Assembly (NCBI GenBank): GCA_963377175.1
Contig: CAUJNA010001247.1
Span: 82,106 to 146,105 of the forward strand
DNA length: 64,000 nt
Reading direction: 5' to 3'
DNA from: Effrenium voratum
Taxonomy: Eukaryota > Sar > Dinophyceae > Suessiales > Symbiodiniaceae
How positions within the stretch are numbered: the stretch's first letter is position 1; each line of letters opens with the position of its first letter. Both the position numbers and the translations under genes were made by a program. The notes under the pieces are model-generated. The model saw nothing but the letters and a program-made list of their open reading frames with translations. It ran no database searches and had not been told where the DNA came from. Positions 1 through 11,900 of the stretch are shown here, in pieces.

Positions 1-209
1 TATGTATGTATGTATGTATGTAATGTAATGTATGTATGTATGTATGTAGGTAGGTAGGTAGGTAGGTATGTATGTAATGCATGTATGCATGTATGTATGT
101 ATGCATGCATGCATGTATGTATGTATGTATGTTTGTATGTAATGTATGTATATGTATGTATGTATGTATGTATGTATGCATGCATGCATTCATGCATGTA
201 TGTATGTAT
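1..209. repeat. (TATG)n microsatellite
   Basis: The window opens in a run of TATG/CATG tetranucleotides with a short GTAG stretch and occasional single-base slips. It ends at about 209, where unique sequence begins. Open frames across it encode only Met-Tyr-Val-Cys repeats and are not genes. The array probably continues to the left of the window. Confidence 0.95.
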
Positions 210-1661
210 TTCCCGCAAAAAAAACACGGTTTTTCCAGCGTTTTCGCAAAGAGGACGTCCAAAAACATTGAGTTTTTCCAGATTTTCGGCAAAAGGATGC
301 AGGAAGCCCAAGCCAGCAAAAAAGCCGGCAGGGGGAATCGAGCCTGGGACCCCTGTTTTGCGACACCGGCTCCCCGAAGACTACGTTTAGTGGAACGTCA
401 TCAAATTGCCGCGCGGTACGTGGGGGACCCCCCCCCCCCCCAAAAAACCTACGTAATAGACGTCGGGCGGGGGGGGGGTTAGGGGGGGGGGTTATCCTCT
501 ATCCTCTAGTAAGTATCCGACACGCCGAGCAATGTCGGCGGATTCGGATCGAATTCGTAGGGCCAGGTTGCGGAAAAAGACAAACACGGACACCTCCTGT
601 GCCAGGTGGTGGGATGCATATTTTCCCTCCAGTACGAGCCCATGCCGGCCTGGCGGCGCCGGCCTCACAAAGCGCAATGTGAGCAGCCACTTTGGGGGGT
701 TGTCTCCAAAATGAAGAAGGAGAAGTTCCAAAAGGGGATGTGGTAGTGGTGGTGGCACGACACCTCCAGGGTGATCACGCCTGAAACAAAGAGAGCTCTC
801 CAAAATGGGTGGCTTTCCTTTTGGTTCGCATTAAAAAAATAGAAGAACACCCCCCCAAAAAAAAACCAACAACAAAAATGACACCGCGACTTTGGCCCTG
901 CAGGAGTTCACTTGAGCAGCAGGGCTACACCCCATCCGGAGAGGACTACGTCTTCTCAACCTGCCTAGGCCCATGCGGATGCCATAAGTTCAGCTATAGG
1001 GAAAGGGCGGTTTTTCCAAGACAAAGCAGCTGTACGATCTGCAATCCCAGAAGCTTCAGCTTGCCATGCAAATTCTATTCAGCGTGAACTTGCACACCCT
1101 GCTTGCAGCACCCGAGTTCGAGTGACGCGAGGTATTTTTCTCTCCTCTACTGCGTACCTGGTGATAGCAGGCGGATGGAAGAGGCGGACCACTCAGACTG
1201 TGCAAGAAAACACAACATATGTAGATTGAGTAGCACTGCAGCAAGGCATTTGAGTCAGGCACACAATGAACTTGCATGCATTTCTACGCATGTCAGCAGG
1301 CGGTTGTCACATGAATTCCGCCAGGATCAATCAGCAGCCGCTGCAGAAGCCAGTACTGCGCCCTGCCCTCTTTGCCGGCTTTGTCTGGACTCTGTCCGTG
1401 CCCAAGCCATCCATGGAGATGCACGTCTCCTTGGTCGGATCGATGTTCTCACATGATTTGTGCAGATCTGCCTTCTTCCAGCTGTATGCTATGGTGCAGC
1501 TCCCGCCTCTGGCTCAGTTGGGGCAAAGCTGAAAGAGGCAACTTGTTGGTTCATCTTTGAGGTATGCCGTGGCTTACTGCCTGGTCGTCGGAGGAGGAAT
1601 TGGCGTCAGCCTTCTGTGGGCTAGTCTGTGGTTTGGCGAGGCTGGCAAGAGGGCGGGGATC
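210..1661. other. no recognised gene; low-complexity runs
   Basis: I see no recognisable gene here. At 427-441 there is a run of C, and at 465-490 two runs of G, which could pair as a hairpin and are prone to assembly error. Frames on both strands are open for about 100 codons at 492-803, but they have no recognisable motif. At 1562-1640 a short hydrophobic frame (Ala-Val-Ala-Tyr-Cys onward, about 24 residues) could be a membrane-spanning exon of an unidentified gene. Confidence 0.4.
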
Positions 1662-1665
1662 ATTT

Positions 1666-1763
1666 GGCTGTGGCTCAACAACCGGTACCAAAATGGAACC
1701 CTGGTAAGTGGAAACATGGACCAAAACCTGCGCAACCCCTCCTGCTTAATTTGAGCCACACCC
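1666..1763 (+). mobile_element. family-A inverted-repeat element (short form)
   Basis: Begins GGCTGTGGCTCAAC and ends GAGCCACACCC, which are inverted relative to each other. It is flanked by a perfect ATTT duplication (1662-1665 and 1764-1767). The interior carries the GGAAACATGGACC motif typical of the short subfamily. It has no coding capacity, so it must be non-autonomous. Confidence 0.85.
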
Positions 1764-1767
1764 ATTT

Positions 1768-4700
1768 AACTGTTTCTTTTGCTCTTCCTTCCTTGCTGAT
1801 GGATGCTGGTGTAGCTTTGACAGCCGCACAGTTGCCTTGACCGACGTTGAGTCCTACTACTCACTTGCGCCTTGCACACTGACGATCGCTGTTGACCAGC
1901 TGATGAATCGTACACCTGCCCAGGCGGCTGGTCGACATAACAAGCTCTGTGCTTGCCTTGGAGACAGGGCAGGGTTGGTGAGGAGACAGCGTGAACAGTT
2001 CCTGGTTTATCCTGGGTCGACCGGGACAGTCCTCAAGCCTTGGTGTCGGATTCTGAATGATTGTGAGGTTTCCTCCCAAGGGCACCATGACCAATTGCGA
2101 CGGTGGCACGTATCATGTTAGATGTGAGGCGCCCCTTTCGACTAGGATTGATGGATGGGAGGCGGAAGACGGGACTTGGACATTTGGGCATGTGGGCTCT
2201 GCCAGCATCCCAAAGTCCCATTCGACTTCTCGACCCAAGGCCTGGCTGCGGCCTTTGTCTTCATCGCCTTTGGTATCTGCCTGCTTGGAGCCGCAACGTG
2301 ACAGGCGCGGTTATCAACCTGAGCACAAGCTTGGCACATGCTCACCTAGGCTGTCGTGGATGGACCTGACAAATCCGTGCTGCGGGAAAACGGGCAGTTG
2401 CACTTTCTGGCATAAAGCTTGAGGCGTGCTGGCCCTGGCCCTCACTTTGGCCTGAGGTGATCCAGATGGCTACTTTGCGATTCGGCGCAAGCTCTTGAGT
2501 CCGAGTCTTCGAGGTGAGGCAGAATCAGCAGAGACGTGACAGCAGTTGCCGAGCCAGGATTCGGCTCCTACCGCAGGCAAGCGATGAGCCCCTGTGAGAA
2601 TGCTTTTTGGATACAGCCGACTGACATGGGGCCCAGAGGGTGAGGGATCCTTTTTATGTCCCTCAGAGTTCTGGCTTTGCGGGTTTTTGAACTGGGCGCC
2701 ATTCAGGCAGGACACCTGTGTGCTTTGGACCGGCAGCACGGTGGTTGGTTCCGGCATGCAAAGCCACGCGCTCAGTGCGGTCGGAAGTCCTCGTCGTGTC
2801 ACGAGCGGAGCTGAGCCGAGGCTGCCCTGACAACCATGTGGATGCAGTGTGCTATCCGCCCTGCGGTGCGGCGCTGAAGTATCGATCCACGGGCCAAGCT
2901 CGGAAGTCTTTTGCATCCGAGGTTGGGTGCCTCTACACCTCCTGAATGGCACGCAGACTGCCTGGACAATTATGCCAAACTCTTTCAGGCGCCGGATGCG
3001 TATGAGCTGCGCTGCCAGCCGGCGATGCAAATGGTGACCTTGCAGGTATGGCCCTACCCTCAACACGTCAGTGAGGCTGTGGCAGGCCCGGTGGTGGGTT
3101 TCTCTTTTTTTTTCCCCCCCGGGCACCTCTGGACTCTTGGGCCTTAGCGCTTGCTTGAAGCCCGAGTGGCTCAGCCTATGGAAACGGAGGTCCGAATCGA
3201 CTTTGCCGATGGCCTGCCGAGTGCTGTGGAAAGACTTCTGGAGGCAAGGAGCAGCTTGTACCTCTGCATAGGTGTCCTTTTTGGTTGTTTTGGTAGAAAA
3301 GTAGATGGCCCTGGTTTACCTGGTGGTTTACTCATCTACCAGGGCCATCTATTTCCCCGAAAAGGACACCTATGTACTTATGTCCATTCCAGGGACTTTG
3401 CGAGCGCAGGTGCCAGTGAAGGGCATGGCAGTTGACTGTGCAGCGCATGGGGAGCCTTTTTGCATCATCTTCTGGCCCGATGTCCGCTGCTCAGCTCAGC
3501 TCGCTGGGCGAAGATCGTGGCACCCGCGAATTGCGGGCGTGGCGTTGGTTTCGTTGGCTTGCCTTGGGATTTCTGGGGGGTCTCTGTCCACTTTCACCAG
3601 TCTTTTGGGCTTCCCCCCGCAGATGCTGCTGCAGTCCGGCATCGGCATTGAAGCGGAAGTCTCGGGCCTGACAGGCGAGGGACACCGACTCGCGCGCGTC
3701 TGCATGAGGGTGCTGAAATCCAGGCTTAGCACGGCGCGTCAACGCGCGCGCGCGCGCGCGCGCGCGTGTTCGCATTCCGAGCAAAGGCAGACATTTGCCC
3801 GAACGCATACTCAAGGGAGTCTGGATGTTTGTATTCTTCGGCTCTTAGTTGGATGTTATCCCTTCCATTTTCTGCGAGTCTCCAGTCGCTCCAGCCAGAA
3901 TCTGCTGACGCTTTGATATGCGAGGGGATTCAGTTTTTGGGGCGCGTTGGAGAACGGCTTTCTGATGGTCTCAAGCAAGGATCATATCATTTGCCAGCTG
4001 CTGAGTGTCAGGTCCAGTGTCGGAGCTGAACTTCTTCTACCAGGCGCTTTCCTCTGCGGCTGCCCGATGCTGCATCGATCGCGAGCTTGGACCTGCAGGT
4101 GGCACCGTTCAGGCAGGAAGATATGCACAAGAAGATGGTTCAGGAGGTGGGACGGGGAATGGAGATGCGCGAGCGAGAGGCATTTCCCACTCTCTCATCT
4201 ATTGATCCCGGGGTGGGGCTGGGCAAGAACTGAGGAGTCGGTGAAGGGGAAGGGGCTCCGCAGTCTGGCGCAAGAACTAGGGGCTGGCTGGGGCTTACCA
4301 CCGTAGTCCGAGGGCAAGGTCTGAGGAGCAGAGCTACAGCCGTAGTCCAAGGGCAAGGGGCTGGGGCGGTGAAGGCGGGGGCTCGCTTCGAGGCTGCCGA
4401 ATTCCAGGCGAAGCCCAAGAACTTAGATCAAGGGGCTTGGGCGCAAGGGGCTGTGGCGCGGTTTGTGGCTGGGGCTGGGGCTGGTGGTTGCAGTCAGCCG
4501 TCACATGGCGTAGTCCAAGGGCAAGGGCTGGGGCTAGGTGAAACTGAGGGGGGTGAAGGCTCACTTCACTGGAGGCAGCTGGAGCATGGATTTGGGCCAC
4601 GCGACACGGCTCGTTGGGGGGGGGGAGGAGGGGCCCGAGGATTTTTCACCGTTTCCCAGGTCTGGGGGCCGAGGCGAATTCCGGTATCAGACAGAGGGCA

Positions 4701-6625
4701 TGCGGTAGGTCCATGCCTGCCTGGTCCAACCCTTTCCTTGCCTCTCACCCATTCACCGCTCTCGTCTTAAACTCGCATCCCATGTCTACAAAGACCTCCG
4801 GACCTCCGGACCTTTGCTTCGCGCGAGGCAAGGCGGCTGCAAGAGCTGGCCTGCAACTCTCACCTTTGGCCTGGCTGCCGGGGCCGCAATGGTGATGTGT
4901 TTGTTCTATGGTGGCCGTGCGGGTCATGCTGGTCGAGGTGGTAAGTGTGCGAGCCAATGCATTGGCTACCATATACCAGGCGGCCTTCCTGTGGAAAAAC
5001 CACCACGCCGTTTGCGGAGAGTGGCTTGGACGCTGTTCAGAACAAGGTTGATGACTCCTCAGACGCGATTATAACTGCTACACCCAGCGGCATGCGTGAG
5101 CCGCCTTTACGTTCTGTGTGGCTTGGACTGTTCTGTTTTTTTTTTTTTTTTGTGTGTGTGTGTGTGTGTGCACTTTCTAGACTGCTTTGCCTAGGCCAGC
5201 GCCAGCGAACATCTTCCGCGGAAGGGGCTGATTGAGCCCTCCTGGTATGTTGCGATTGAGCTGCATGTAGGCTGTGACTCCTTTTTTGTGTGTGTGTGTG
5301 TGTTTTGTGGACATTCGTAGATGTTGAGATTTCATGCCTCAGCCAAAAGCCATGTGCTTTGTCGGATATGGCCACTTGTTACTTAACTCCGAGAGACGGC
5401 CAGGCCAATGTCCCATCCTAACATGGACATCATTGTGGATGGGGTGGAGCTTGGCTCAGCTGGACTGAGCTGACTGACCAGCTGAGCTGTCGGCATGTTT
5501 CCGTCCGAGGACCTGGTAGTGACAGTCCGCGGGGCAGTTGCAGCCGTGAAAGCTGAGCAGCGCTCTCGATCACGGAGTCCAGCCTTCTTGAACCTGTTCG
5601 AAGAGCGAGTTTTGCAGGGCAGCAGAACGACCAGATCAGATCTAGCTTCATTGGAGGAAGACCAAGACATGTCTTCCCAAAGCCAGCATGATCACACACA
5701 CACACATGCCAAGACAGCCAGCCAGATTTTAGATCCTGATCAACGAGCATGCTGGTAGGGAAGACTGGAAGACAATCTGCTTAGGTTCTTTGTGGTTCGC
5801 TTTGGCGGAGAAGCAGACGTAGTTCCCCGAGCTGCACAGGCGGAGAGCCGTGAGCTTGCGGCTTTGAACTTGCCGAGCCATGCCGCGGCCAGGCGCAGCG
5901 CTTGCCAAACTCGAACTTCCTCATCCGAGTGAAGATTCCGCTGCCGCGAGGGCCCACTTTTGTTGGGTTTGGCTGGGGGAAGATGGGAATGGCACCCAGG
6001 AGGGCGAGGTACCAGCTCCGAATCAAGTGCGACCCGGATGAGGCAGGACCACACGGCTGGCAGAGTCATATGCGCAGACCTCACGGCAGGAGGGCTTTGC
6101 GGACCTTTGCTACTCCGTCACCTTCAACGCCCAGTCCTCACGAAGCGTCCCGGGGAAAGGGGGTGAAATTAAATTCAGCCGGACGTCCGTGTCTGTTTTG
6201 TTTTTTTCTTCTTCGCAAGGACACTGCGAGGGTGCCAGCGTTGCTCACATCCCTGGATGCCGGGAACCTTGCTTCACGCCCTTTGCTCCATATTTTCGTC
6301 TCGCTGAGGAGCCCCTGGCAGCGAAGTTTGGCTATGCTCCGGTGACCGCGGCTGCTCAGGCGGGCTTGGTTTGTGTGCGTGCGCTGCCTGTGCTATTTGT
6401 GGTTAGGCCCATGGCGCCATCCTGCTGAGCCCGTTGATGCTCCCCGGCAGCAAAACCAGACGGTTTATTTTTGGCCGACCTGAGCCCAAGGTATAGGATT
6501 CCTGCAGGCACAGCCTACCTTTTGATCTACGTCGACAAGGCTTGGCCCACTCGTGGGCTTGGAGTAGGAGCTTCTGGAGAACATTGTAAGGCATTAATCT
6601 GCTTGCGCCCACGTAAAACATATTT
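1768..6625 (+). other. exon-like pieces of unidentified gene(s)
   Basis: No protein could be named, but several + strand segments look like exons. One at about 2225-2296 encodes a hydrophobic helix (Gly-Leu-Ala-Ala-Ala-Phe-Val-Phe). One at about 2961-3045 ends at a GTATGG donor. Others are at 3151-3261, at about 3380-3472 and at 5495-5670, the last opening with ATG and holding an Arg-Ser-Arg-Ser stretch. A second hydrophobic stretch is at 4855-4920. Microsatellites interrupt: (CG)n at 3747-3768, T15 then (GT)n at 5140-5170, (GT)n at 5286-5303, and (CA)n at 5694-5706. I cannot say whether the pieces belong to one membrane-protein gene or several. Transcript data would decide. Confidence 0.35.
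3267..3374. mobile_element. foldback inverted-repeat element
   Basis: CATAGGTGTCC at 3267 is mirrored by GGACACCTATG ending at 3374. Closer to the centre, TAGATGGCCCTGGT is mirrored by ACCAGGGCCATCTA, so nearly the whole segment folds into one hairpin. The flanks carry GTAC at 3258-3261 and at the right edge (3374-3377), which may be a 4-bp target duplication. It lies between two exon-like segments that are in different frames. Confidence 0.7.
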
Positions 6626-6745
6626 CCATGGGTCAAAAGCCCGTACCCCCAGTGACCGTCTCAATCCGCGCCAAAATAGGTTCTACATTGGTTGCTTCCC
6701 CTGCCAACCAAAATCGGATCCCAAACCGTTTTGACCACCACAGCC
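6626..6745 (-). mobile_element. family-A inverted-repeat element (long form, reversed)
   Basis: Reads CCATGGGTCAAAA at the left and GACCACCACAGCC at the right. The inner motifs (GTACCCCCAGTGA, AAATAGGTTCTA) are reversed relative to most copies. I see no clear target duplication, so the copy is old or edited at one end. Confidence 0.7.
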
Positions 6746-6893
6746 ACTGCATGGAGCTGCACGCTTTCCTGGCTAGTCTCGCACAGGCGGTGGCAGTGCA
6801 AAACCTTGCAGCCTCGGAGGCGCCTGTCCGGGGAGTTGGAAGGCTGTACTGGCAGAGTGGATGGAGCATCTCCTGCCAGCTTGTGTTGCAAAT

Positions 6894-7020
6894 GACTGTG
6901 GTTGTCGAAACAGTCTTGGGATCCCGTTTTGGTTGGTAGGTGAAGCAACCATTTTAGAACCTATTTCAGTGGGGATTGAGATGTTCACTGGGGGTACGAT
7001 TTGGATTTCGACCCATGGCC
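6894..7020 (+). mobile_element. family-A inverted-repeat element (long form)
   Basis: Starts GACTGTGGTTGTC, carries the inner motifs TTTTAGAACCTATTTCAG and GTTCACTGGGGGTACGA, and ends GACCCATGGCC. A perfect AAAT duplication flanks it (6890-6893, 7021-7024). The copia element inserted at its right edge, so this copy is older than the retrotransposon. Confidence 0.85.
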
Positions 7021-7028
7021 AAATCGGG

Positions 7029-7269
7029 TGTCAGTGTGTAAGCCTCAGCCGTGTATAGCATGTTTCATGGAGAGGCTACGATCGCCATTTTGGCCCTGGC
7101 CCACCTAGGGACCCCTTAAGCCGAATCGTTGCACCAGCAACGCAGCTACATGGAAAACGCGTGACCTGCGAGCTCTACTTGCGGGACAACTTGTTGACGG
7201 TCGAGTTCACTTGACTTTGGTTGGTGTTGCTTTGGGGAGTTGGAACCTGACCCCAAGGTGCTACCGAAA
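7029..7269 (+). repeat. 5' LTR of copia element
   Basis: 241 bp, beginning TGTCAGTGTGTAAG and ending GCTACCGAAA. It matches 15295-15528 base for base except for 7 extra bases near 7083-7089, inside ATCGCCATTTTGGCC. The 3' end lacks the common CA terminus. It should hold promoter and polyadenylation signals, but I cannot point to either. Confidence 0.93.
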
Positions 7270-7270
7270 T

Positions 7271-7283
7271 TGGTAGCGGAGCC
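7271..7283 (+). other. primer-binding site
   Basis: TGGTAGCGGAGCC starts one base after the 5' LTR. It opens with TGG, the complement of a tRNA CCA end, and resembles the initiator-Met tRNA primer sites of Ty1 and plant copia elements. This fits priming of minus-strand DNA by a tRNA or half-tRNA. Confidence 0.75.
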
Positions 7284-7473
7284 TGCCACAGAGCAGGCGG
7301 GCGGCAAAGCTGAGAGGCATCCTGCCGGAAGCTTTGACCGCCAAGGTGAGCTGGAGGTGGAACCTGTTCGTGGAGGAGCCGAAGGTCTCAGAGCAGGTTG
7401 CCTTCAGCCGGAGATCACGGGATCCCAGGAGTCCTCGCCGGAGCTGGTTTTGTCCTCGGACTTTCGGGAATCC

Positions 7474-8930
7474 ATGGGGGATAAGAACCAGGACAGCTTC
7501 CGGGTCACTTGGGATGGGGACTTTGCTACCTGGCTGGACTTCGCGCGGAAGGTGAGGCTGGCCTGGGAACGGACGAGAAGGAGGCGCAGGCGCTACCTGG
7601 GACCGGAGTTGGTTTCGCAACTCTCCGGGAGAGCATGGCTTGTCACCCAGGAGATTGACCACAAACGTTTGAGCCAGCACGACGGTGCGAAGTATCTCCT
7701 GGACTACTTGGAGAATCGCCTCGCCAAGACTCCCGTTCCTGATGCCGGTGTTCGAGCAGAGGAGCTGTTGCTGAGGTTGAGACGGCCCCCGACGATGTCA
7801 ATGGCTTCTTGGTGCCAACATGTGCGAGAAGCTCATCGCCGTCTACAGCGAGCGCTACAGCGAGCTCGACAAGAACACACCCAGCTAAGCAAAGAAGCAA
7901 AGACCCCTGGAGCACAACCAGACCTTCCTCGTGCTGAACAATCGCCAAGTTCATCGCCAACGACGAGGAGGTCGCGTGCAAGGACCGAGGAGGAGCCCTA
8001 TCAGACGGGCGAGATCGGGGAGGACGGCTGGGATGGATGGCCTCTCGATCCACGGGAAGCCTTTGGAGATGGAGAAGATGAGCCTGATGAAGAAAGCGGA
8101 GATCCTCGATCAGATCTGAGCCGCGGTGGAAGCGGTCATGGTCGAGGACGTGGAAAAGGACGAAGCAAAGGAAAAGGTAAAGACCGCCGGAGAGGAAGAT
8201 CCTCATCATCCTCTTCGGCATCAGATGGACAAGAAGTTTGGGAATCCTTGGACACCGCTCTACCTCCTGCACTACCCGACGAGCTTGTGGGATGGATCAT
8301 GCTGAGGAGGGCTGCACTGACATCGGCACAACGTCTGAATGTGCTGGCTTCCATCCACAACAGCCTGCACAGCGCCGATGTCGAGCGCGGTCTGAGAGCG
8401 GTGGAGGAGGAGCTCACCCATCCGGATCAATCCGGAGGCCGGAAAGGAAAAGGTGGTGGAAAAGGGCGCTCCTTCTGGGTTGAGGAAGATGGAGAGTGGG
8501 GCATCTTCATGGGCACGGAGCTGGAGGTCGAGGAGTTCGTCGACCTGAACCAGGTCCACTGGGTGAACAAGAACCCCATGCAGGACTACCCCACCAAGAC
8601 GCAAGAGCACAACCTAGAGAGCGTGATGGAAGACGGCTTCTGGAACCAGGAGGAAGACGGTGGCTACTCCTGGTGGGACTCTGGCGGGGACGGCGAGTAC
8701 TACCACCAGGACATCTCTGGTACCTACTGGGCATGGTCCGACTGGGAGACGCAGCAGCAGACTTCGTTGATGGTGGCTCCCGAGCAGCTGAAGGAGGTTC
8801 AGGAAGCCTACGCGGCCTACGAGCAGAAGGCCCGGACGTTTCAGGAGGCTCGGAGAGTCATGGCTGCCAAAGGAGCCAACCGGGGATTCTACCCCTCAAA
8901 GGGAGGTGCAAAGGAAAGAAAGGAAAGGGG
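7474..8930 (+). CDS. gag: copia Gag
   Basis: This is the capsid protein of the retrotransposon. The first ATG in frame is at 7474 (GAATCCATGG context); the frame is open further upstream, but only from non-ATG codons in the LTR. The N-terminal third (Asp-Phe-Ala-Thr-Trp-Leu-Asp-Phe, then a run of Arg) is the usual amphipathic Gag core with a conserved Trp. Next come a Gln/Arg-rich helix, an acidic region, a Gly-Lys-Gly-Lys-rich basic linker at about 8140-8190, and a Trp/Glu/Tyr-rich segment at about 8490-8760. At about 8905-8935 (GCAAAGGAAAGAAAGGAAAGG) the meaningful reading frame moves by -1, and the CCHC zinc knuckle follows in the pol frame. The shift could be programmed or an indel. The in-frame continuation to 9207 is not meaningful protein. 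Confidence 0.85.
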
Positions 8931-11900
8931 CAGCCTTCGGTTTTGTCTATGGAAACCACCCCTTCCATTCCTGCCGGATCTGTCCTTGCAGTGCAGCAAC
9001 CGGGTCAGCCGGGTTACACCGGGTGCTTCATCTGTGGTTCCCAACAGCATGATTTTCGCCATTGCCCCAAGAGAGGAAAAGGCAAAGGTGGGAAGTCATC
9101 TGGGAGCTACTTCGTGGAAAGCCACCTGGGCATCTTCATGCTGCGAGAGGAGCAGATCGAGTTGGAGGAGGGAGGCGATGGAGACGTCAGGTTCAACCCG
9201 GACTTGATCGGCATGACGAAATCGGAGATCATCCTGGACCCTGCGGAGGTCTTCCAAGCCCCAGGTTCCCCGAGGATCCCTACATCCTTGTGGACCCCCA
9301 GAGTGGCACTCGCTCAGTTCCCCGATGATGGTCTTCCTGGAGGTGGAGATCAGACGACCTTGGACGCCGGGGACATCCTGTACCAGGAGAAGATTCCGGA
9401 CCCCATCATGATTGCGGTGGTGGAGAGCCCGGAGTCGGAAGGATATGGAGTGCTGGATACCGGCGCCACGGAGACGGTTGGTTCCCTGACGGCTCTGGAG
9501 CGCATTGTTCTTGGCCGTAGGCATGTTCTGGGAGTCAAGGAGGAGATCAAGGTTGTCCCCGCCCCGTTGAAGTCCTTCAAGTTCGGCAACGGGGCCATCC
9601 AGAAGAGCGAGAGCTATCTCCTGCTACCCCAGAACCTTGGAGACCGGCGCCTATCTCTTGGCATCTACACCCTGGATGCGCCGGGCGTCCCCGTGCTGAT
9701 CGGCATCAAGACCCTCGGGAAGTTGCAAGCCATCATAGACGTCTTCAAAGGAGTTATCATCATGCAGGCGGTGGATCCAGCCATCGCCATCCCGTTAGTG
9801 AAAAGCAGATGCGGCCACCTCCTGATCAATCTGCAGGAGGACTGGCTCACCACACACAAGAGATTGGAGCTTCCCCGTCACCTACCACCAAGTGCACCAC
9901 TGAGGGAGGTTTCCAGGTCCCCTGTTCGACGTGCCTCTCAAAAGTTGGCATCCGGACCCTGTTCACAAGCTGCCACATCGGCAGTGAGTTTTGCGTCAAG
10001 CACAGAGACCTCTGACGTTCTCAACTGGAGCAAGCCCGTTGACGGAGCATACATGGTGCATCTTCCGGGACGGGGGTGGGATTCCATGAGCGTGCCGGAA
10101 AGCAGTGGCATGGCCAGGTTTTCGTCGAAGTCACTGGCCCGTGATCACAGACAGCAGTGTGTGTTTGTGATTGATGATCATTCTATGCCTCCGGCTGCTC
10201 GGCTCCAAGACCCCGCTGACGGGATGCGTTGGTATCTCTTAGCGATCCTCGCCCAGTCCAATTCGCTAGCCTCGCTACTCTCCCGCCATGGCATCCGAGA
10301 AGGAGACGACCAGGGACCCCCTCAATGGCAAGACACCCGAGATCGTCCCGGCGAGCAAGGGAGCAGCGAAGGCCAAGGTCAAGACCAAACCAACGACTGG
10401 TCCCCTGGGGGAGAAGTTCGACTACGGACGACAAGTGGGGCCAGACCCTCGAGATCCTCGCCTGACCGGGCCACCATGCAACGGCAACCATCAGGAAGCA
10501 CGTCCCGGCCGGGGTTCGGTTTCGGGATCCAACGCCCATGCCATTTGGACGGCGTGTGCGGTGTGCAGACTCAGGCTGAGCTACACCCCAGCCTACGGAG
10601 CTCATGCCATGACCCGCCAGGCCGGACCGTTGCCGAGCGACACAAAGGAGGTGGTGGAGTCCCTTGGGAACGAGGCGGCGCACAACCCTCTTCTCAAGAA
10701 CCAGGCGATCTGCCTCGAGGGAGCGGAAAGAAGCTTGATGAAGCGCCTGGAGGTGATCAAGGCTCAGAAGGCGAAGGCGCTCGCAAAGCAGGGCTACCAC
10801 GAGGAGAACATCAAGGAAGAGGGTGTTTCTCAGCCCAGCGATGCGGAGGAGCTCAAGACGACTCCAGGCAGGAAGATGAGAAAGAACGAGGTTTCGGCAG
10901 AAGACCAGGAGTACGACGCCCAGACGGAAAGCTCCTGGACGGTGACTTCGCCATCGTGAAGGGTGAGGACACCCTGGAGTATGACAACCTCGGTGTCTAC
11001 CAGCCGGTGGAGAAGTTCCCGTTGGCCGATGAGGACCTGCTGTATCTTTTGGAGAATGTCAAGGATACCCAGGACCGCATCGAGGAGGCTTTTCAAGTTT
11101 GTGGTGGCGTGCCGGAACCGTGGGACGTGCTGGAGCTCTGCTGTGGACCGGAGAGCCTACTACTTCAAGAAGTACAACGTGCTGGTGGTCGTGGAGGTCG
11201 AGCTGGTTTGTTCAACAACTGCGACCTCATGAAGAATGAGGGCCTCCAGAACGTGCTCAACATGATCAAGCAGCATCGTCCCCGATGGCTCTGGATAAGT
11301 CTTCCCTGCGGGCCAAGCTCTCCCATCCAGAACCTCAACGAGATCACCGAGGAGGGCAAGAGAAAAGGGGATCTTCGCCGCAAGAAGTCGAAGGCTATGG
11401 TGAAGAGAGCGCTGATCGTGGCGCGATACCAGCTCGAACTTGGTGGTGAAGTTGCTCAAGAGTGGCCTCGCGGGAACTACGCCTGGAAGTGGGACATCAT
11501 CGAGAAGTTCTGGTCTGAGCTGAGAGCCCAAGACCGATGCCACGATGTGCTTGTGGACGGGTGCCAGTTTGGCCTCATGGACAAAGGCTGGCCCATCAAG
11601 AAGCCGTGGAGGATTCGGGTCACAGATGAGACGCACTTGAAGAGCTTACACCGTCTGTGCCCTGGAGACCATGAACATGCGCCGTGTCTCGGAGGAGGAC
11701 TTCCGGAGAGGACTGGGAGATACACTCCCTCCTTTTGTAGGACGGCGGCCAAGGCGATGATGCAGCAAACTGCAGCGGCCTATGGCTCGACAGAGCCCCA
11801 GGCAAATGCCCTCGGCGGGCTCACTTCCCAGGAGATCAACAAGCTGGCGGAGACGGTCCTGAAGCTCCACCGTCAATGTGGACACCCGAGCAGCAGGGCG

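Noticed and set aside
300..390. tRNA-like T-arm on the minus strand (GGCTCGATTCCC near 325)
   Set aside because: No D-arm, anticodon arm or full acceptor stem could be folded around it.
1..482. Met-Tyr-Val-Cys-rich frames at the window start
   Set aside because: Translation of the TATG microsatellite followed by unrelated sequence.
8496..8930. Start of the long pol frame at 8496 as the real Pol N-terminus
   Set aside because: Up to about 8930 the gag frame is the meaningful one; pol-frame sequence there is a shadow.
10290..10930. Treating the pol frame as true protein through the protease-integrase linker
   Set aside because: Its Gly/Arg/Gln-rich text and poor third-position bias fit a non-coding frame; the +1 frame is clearly better.
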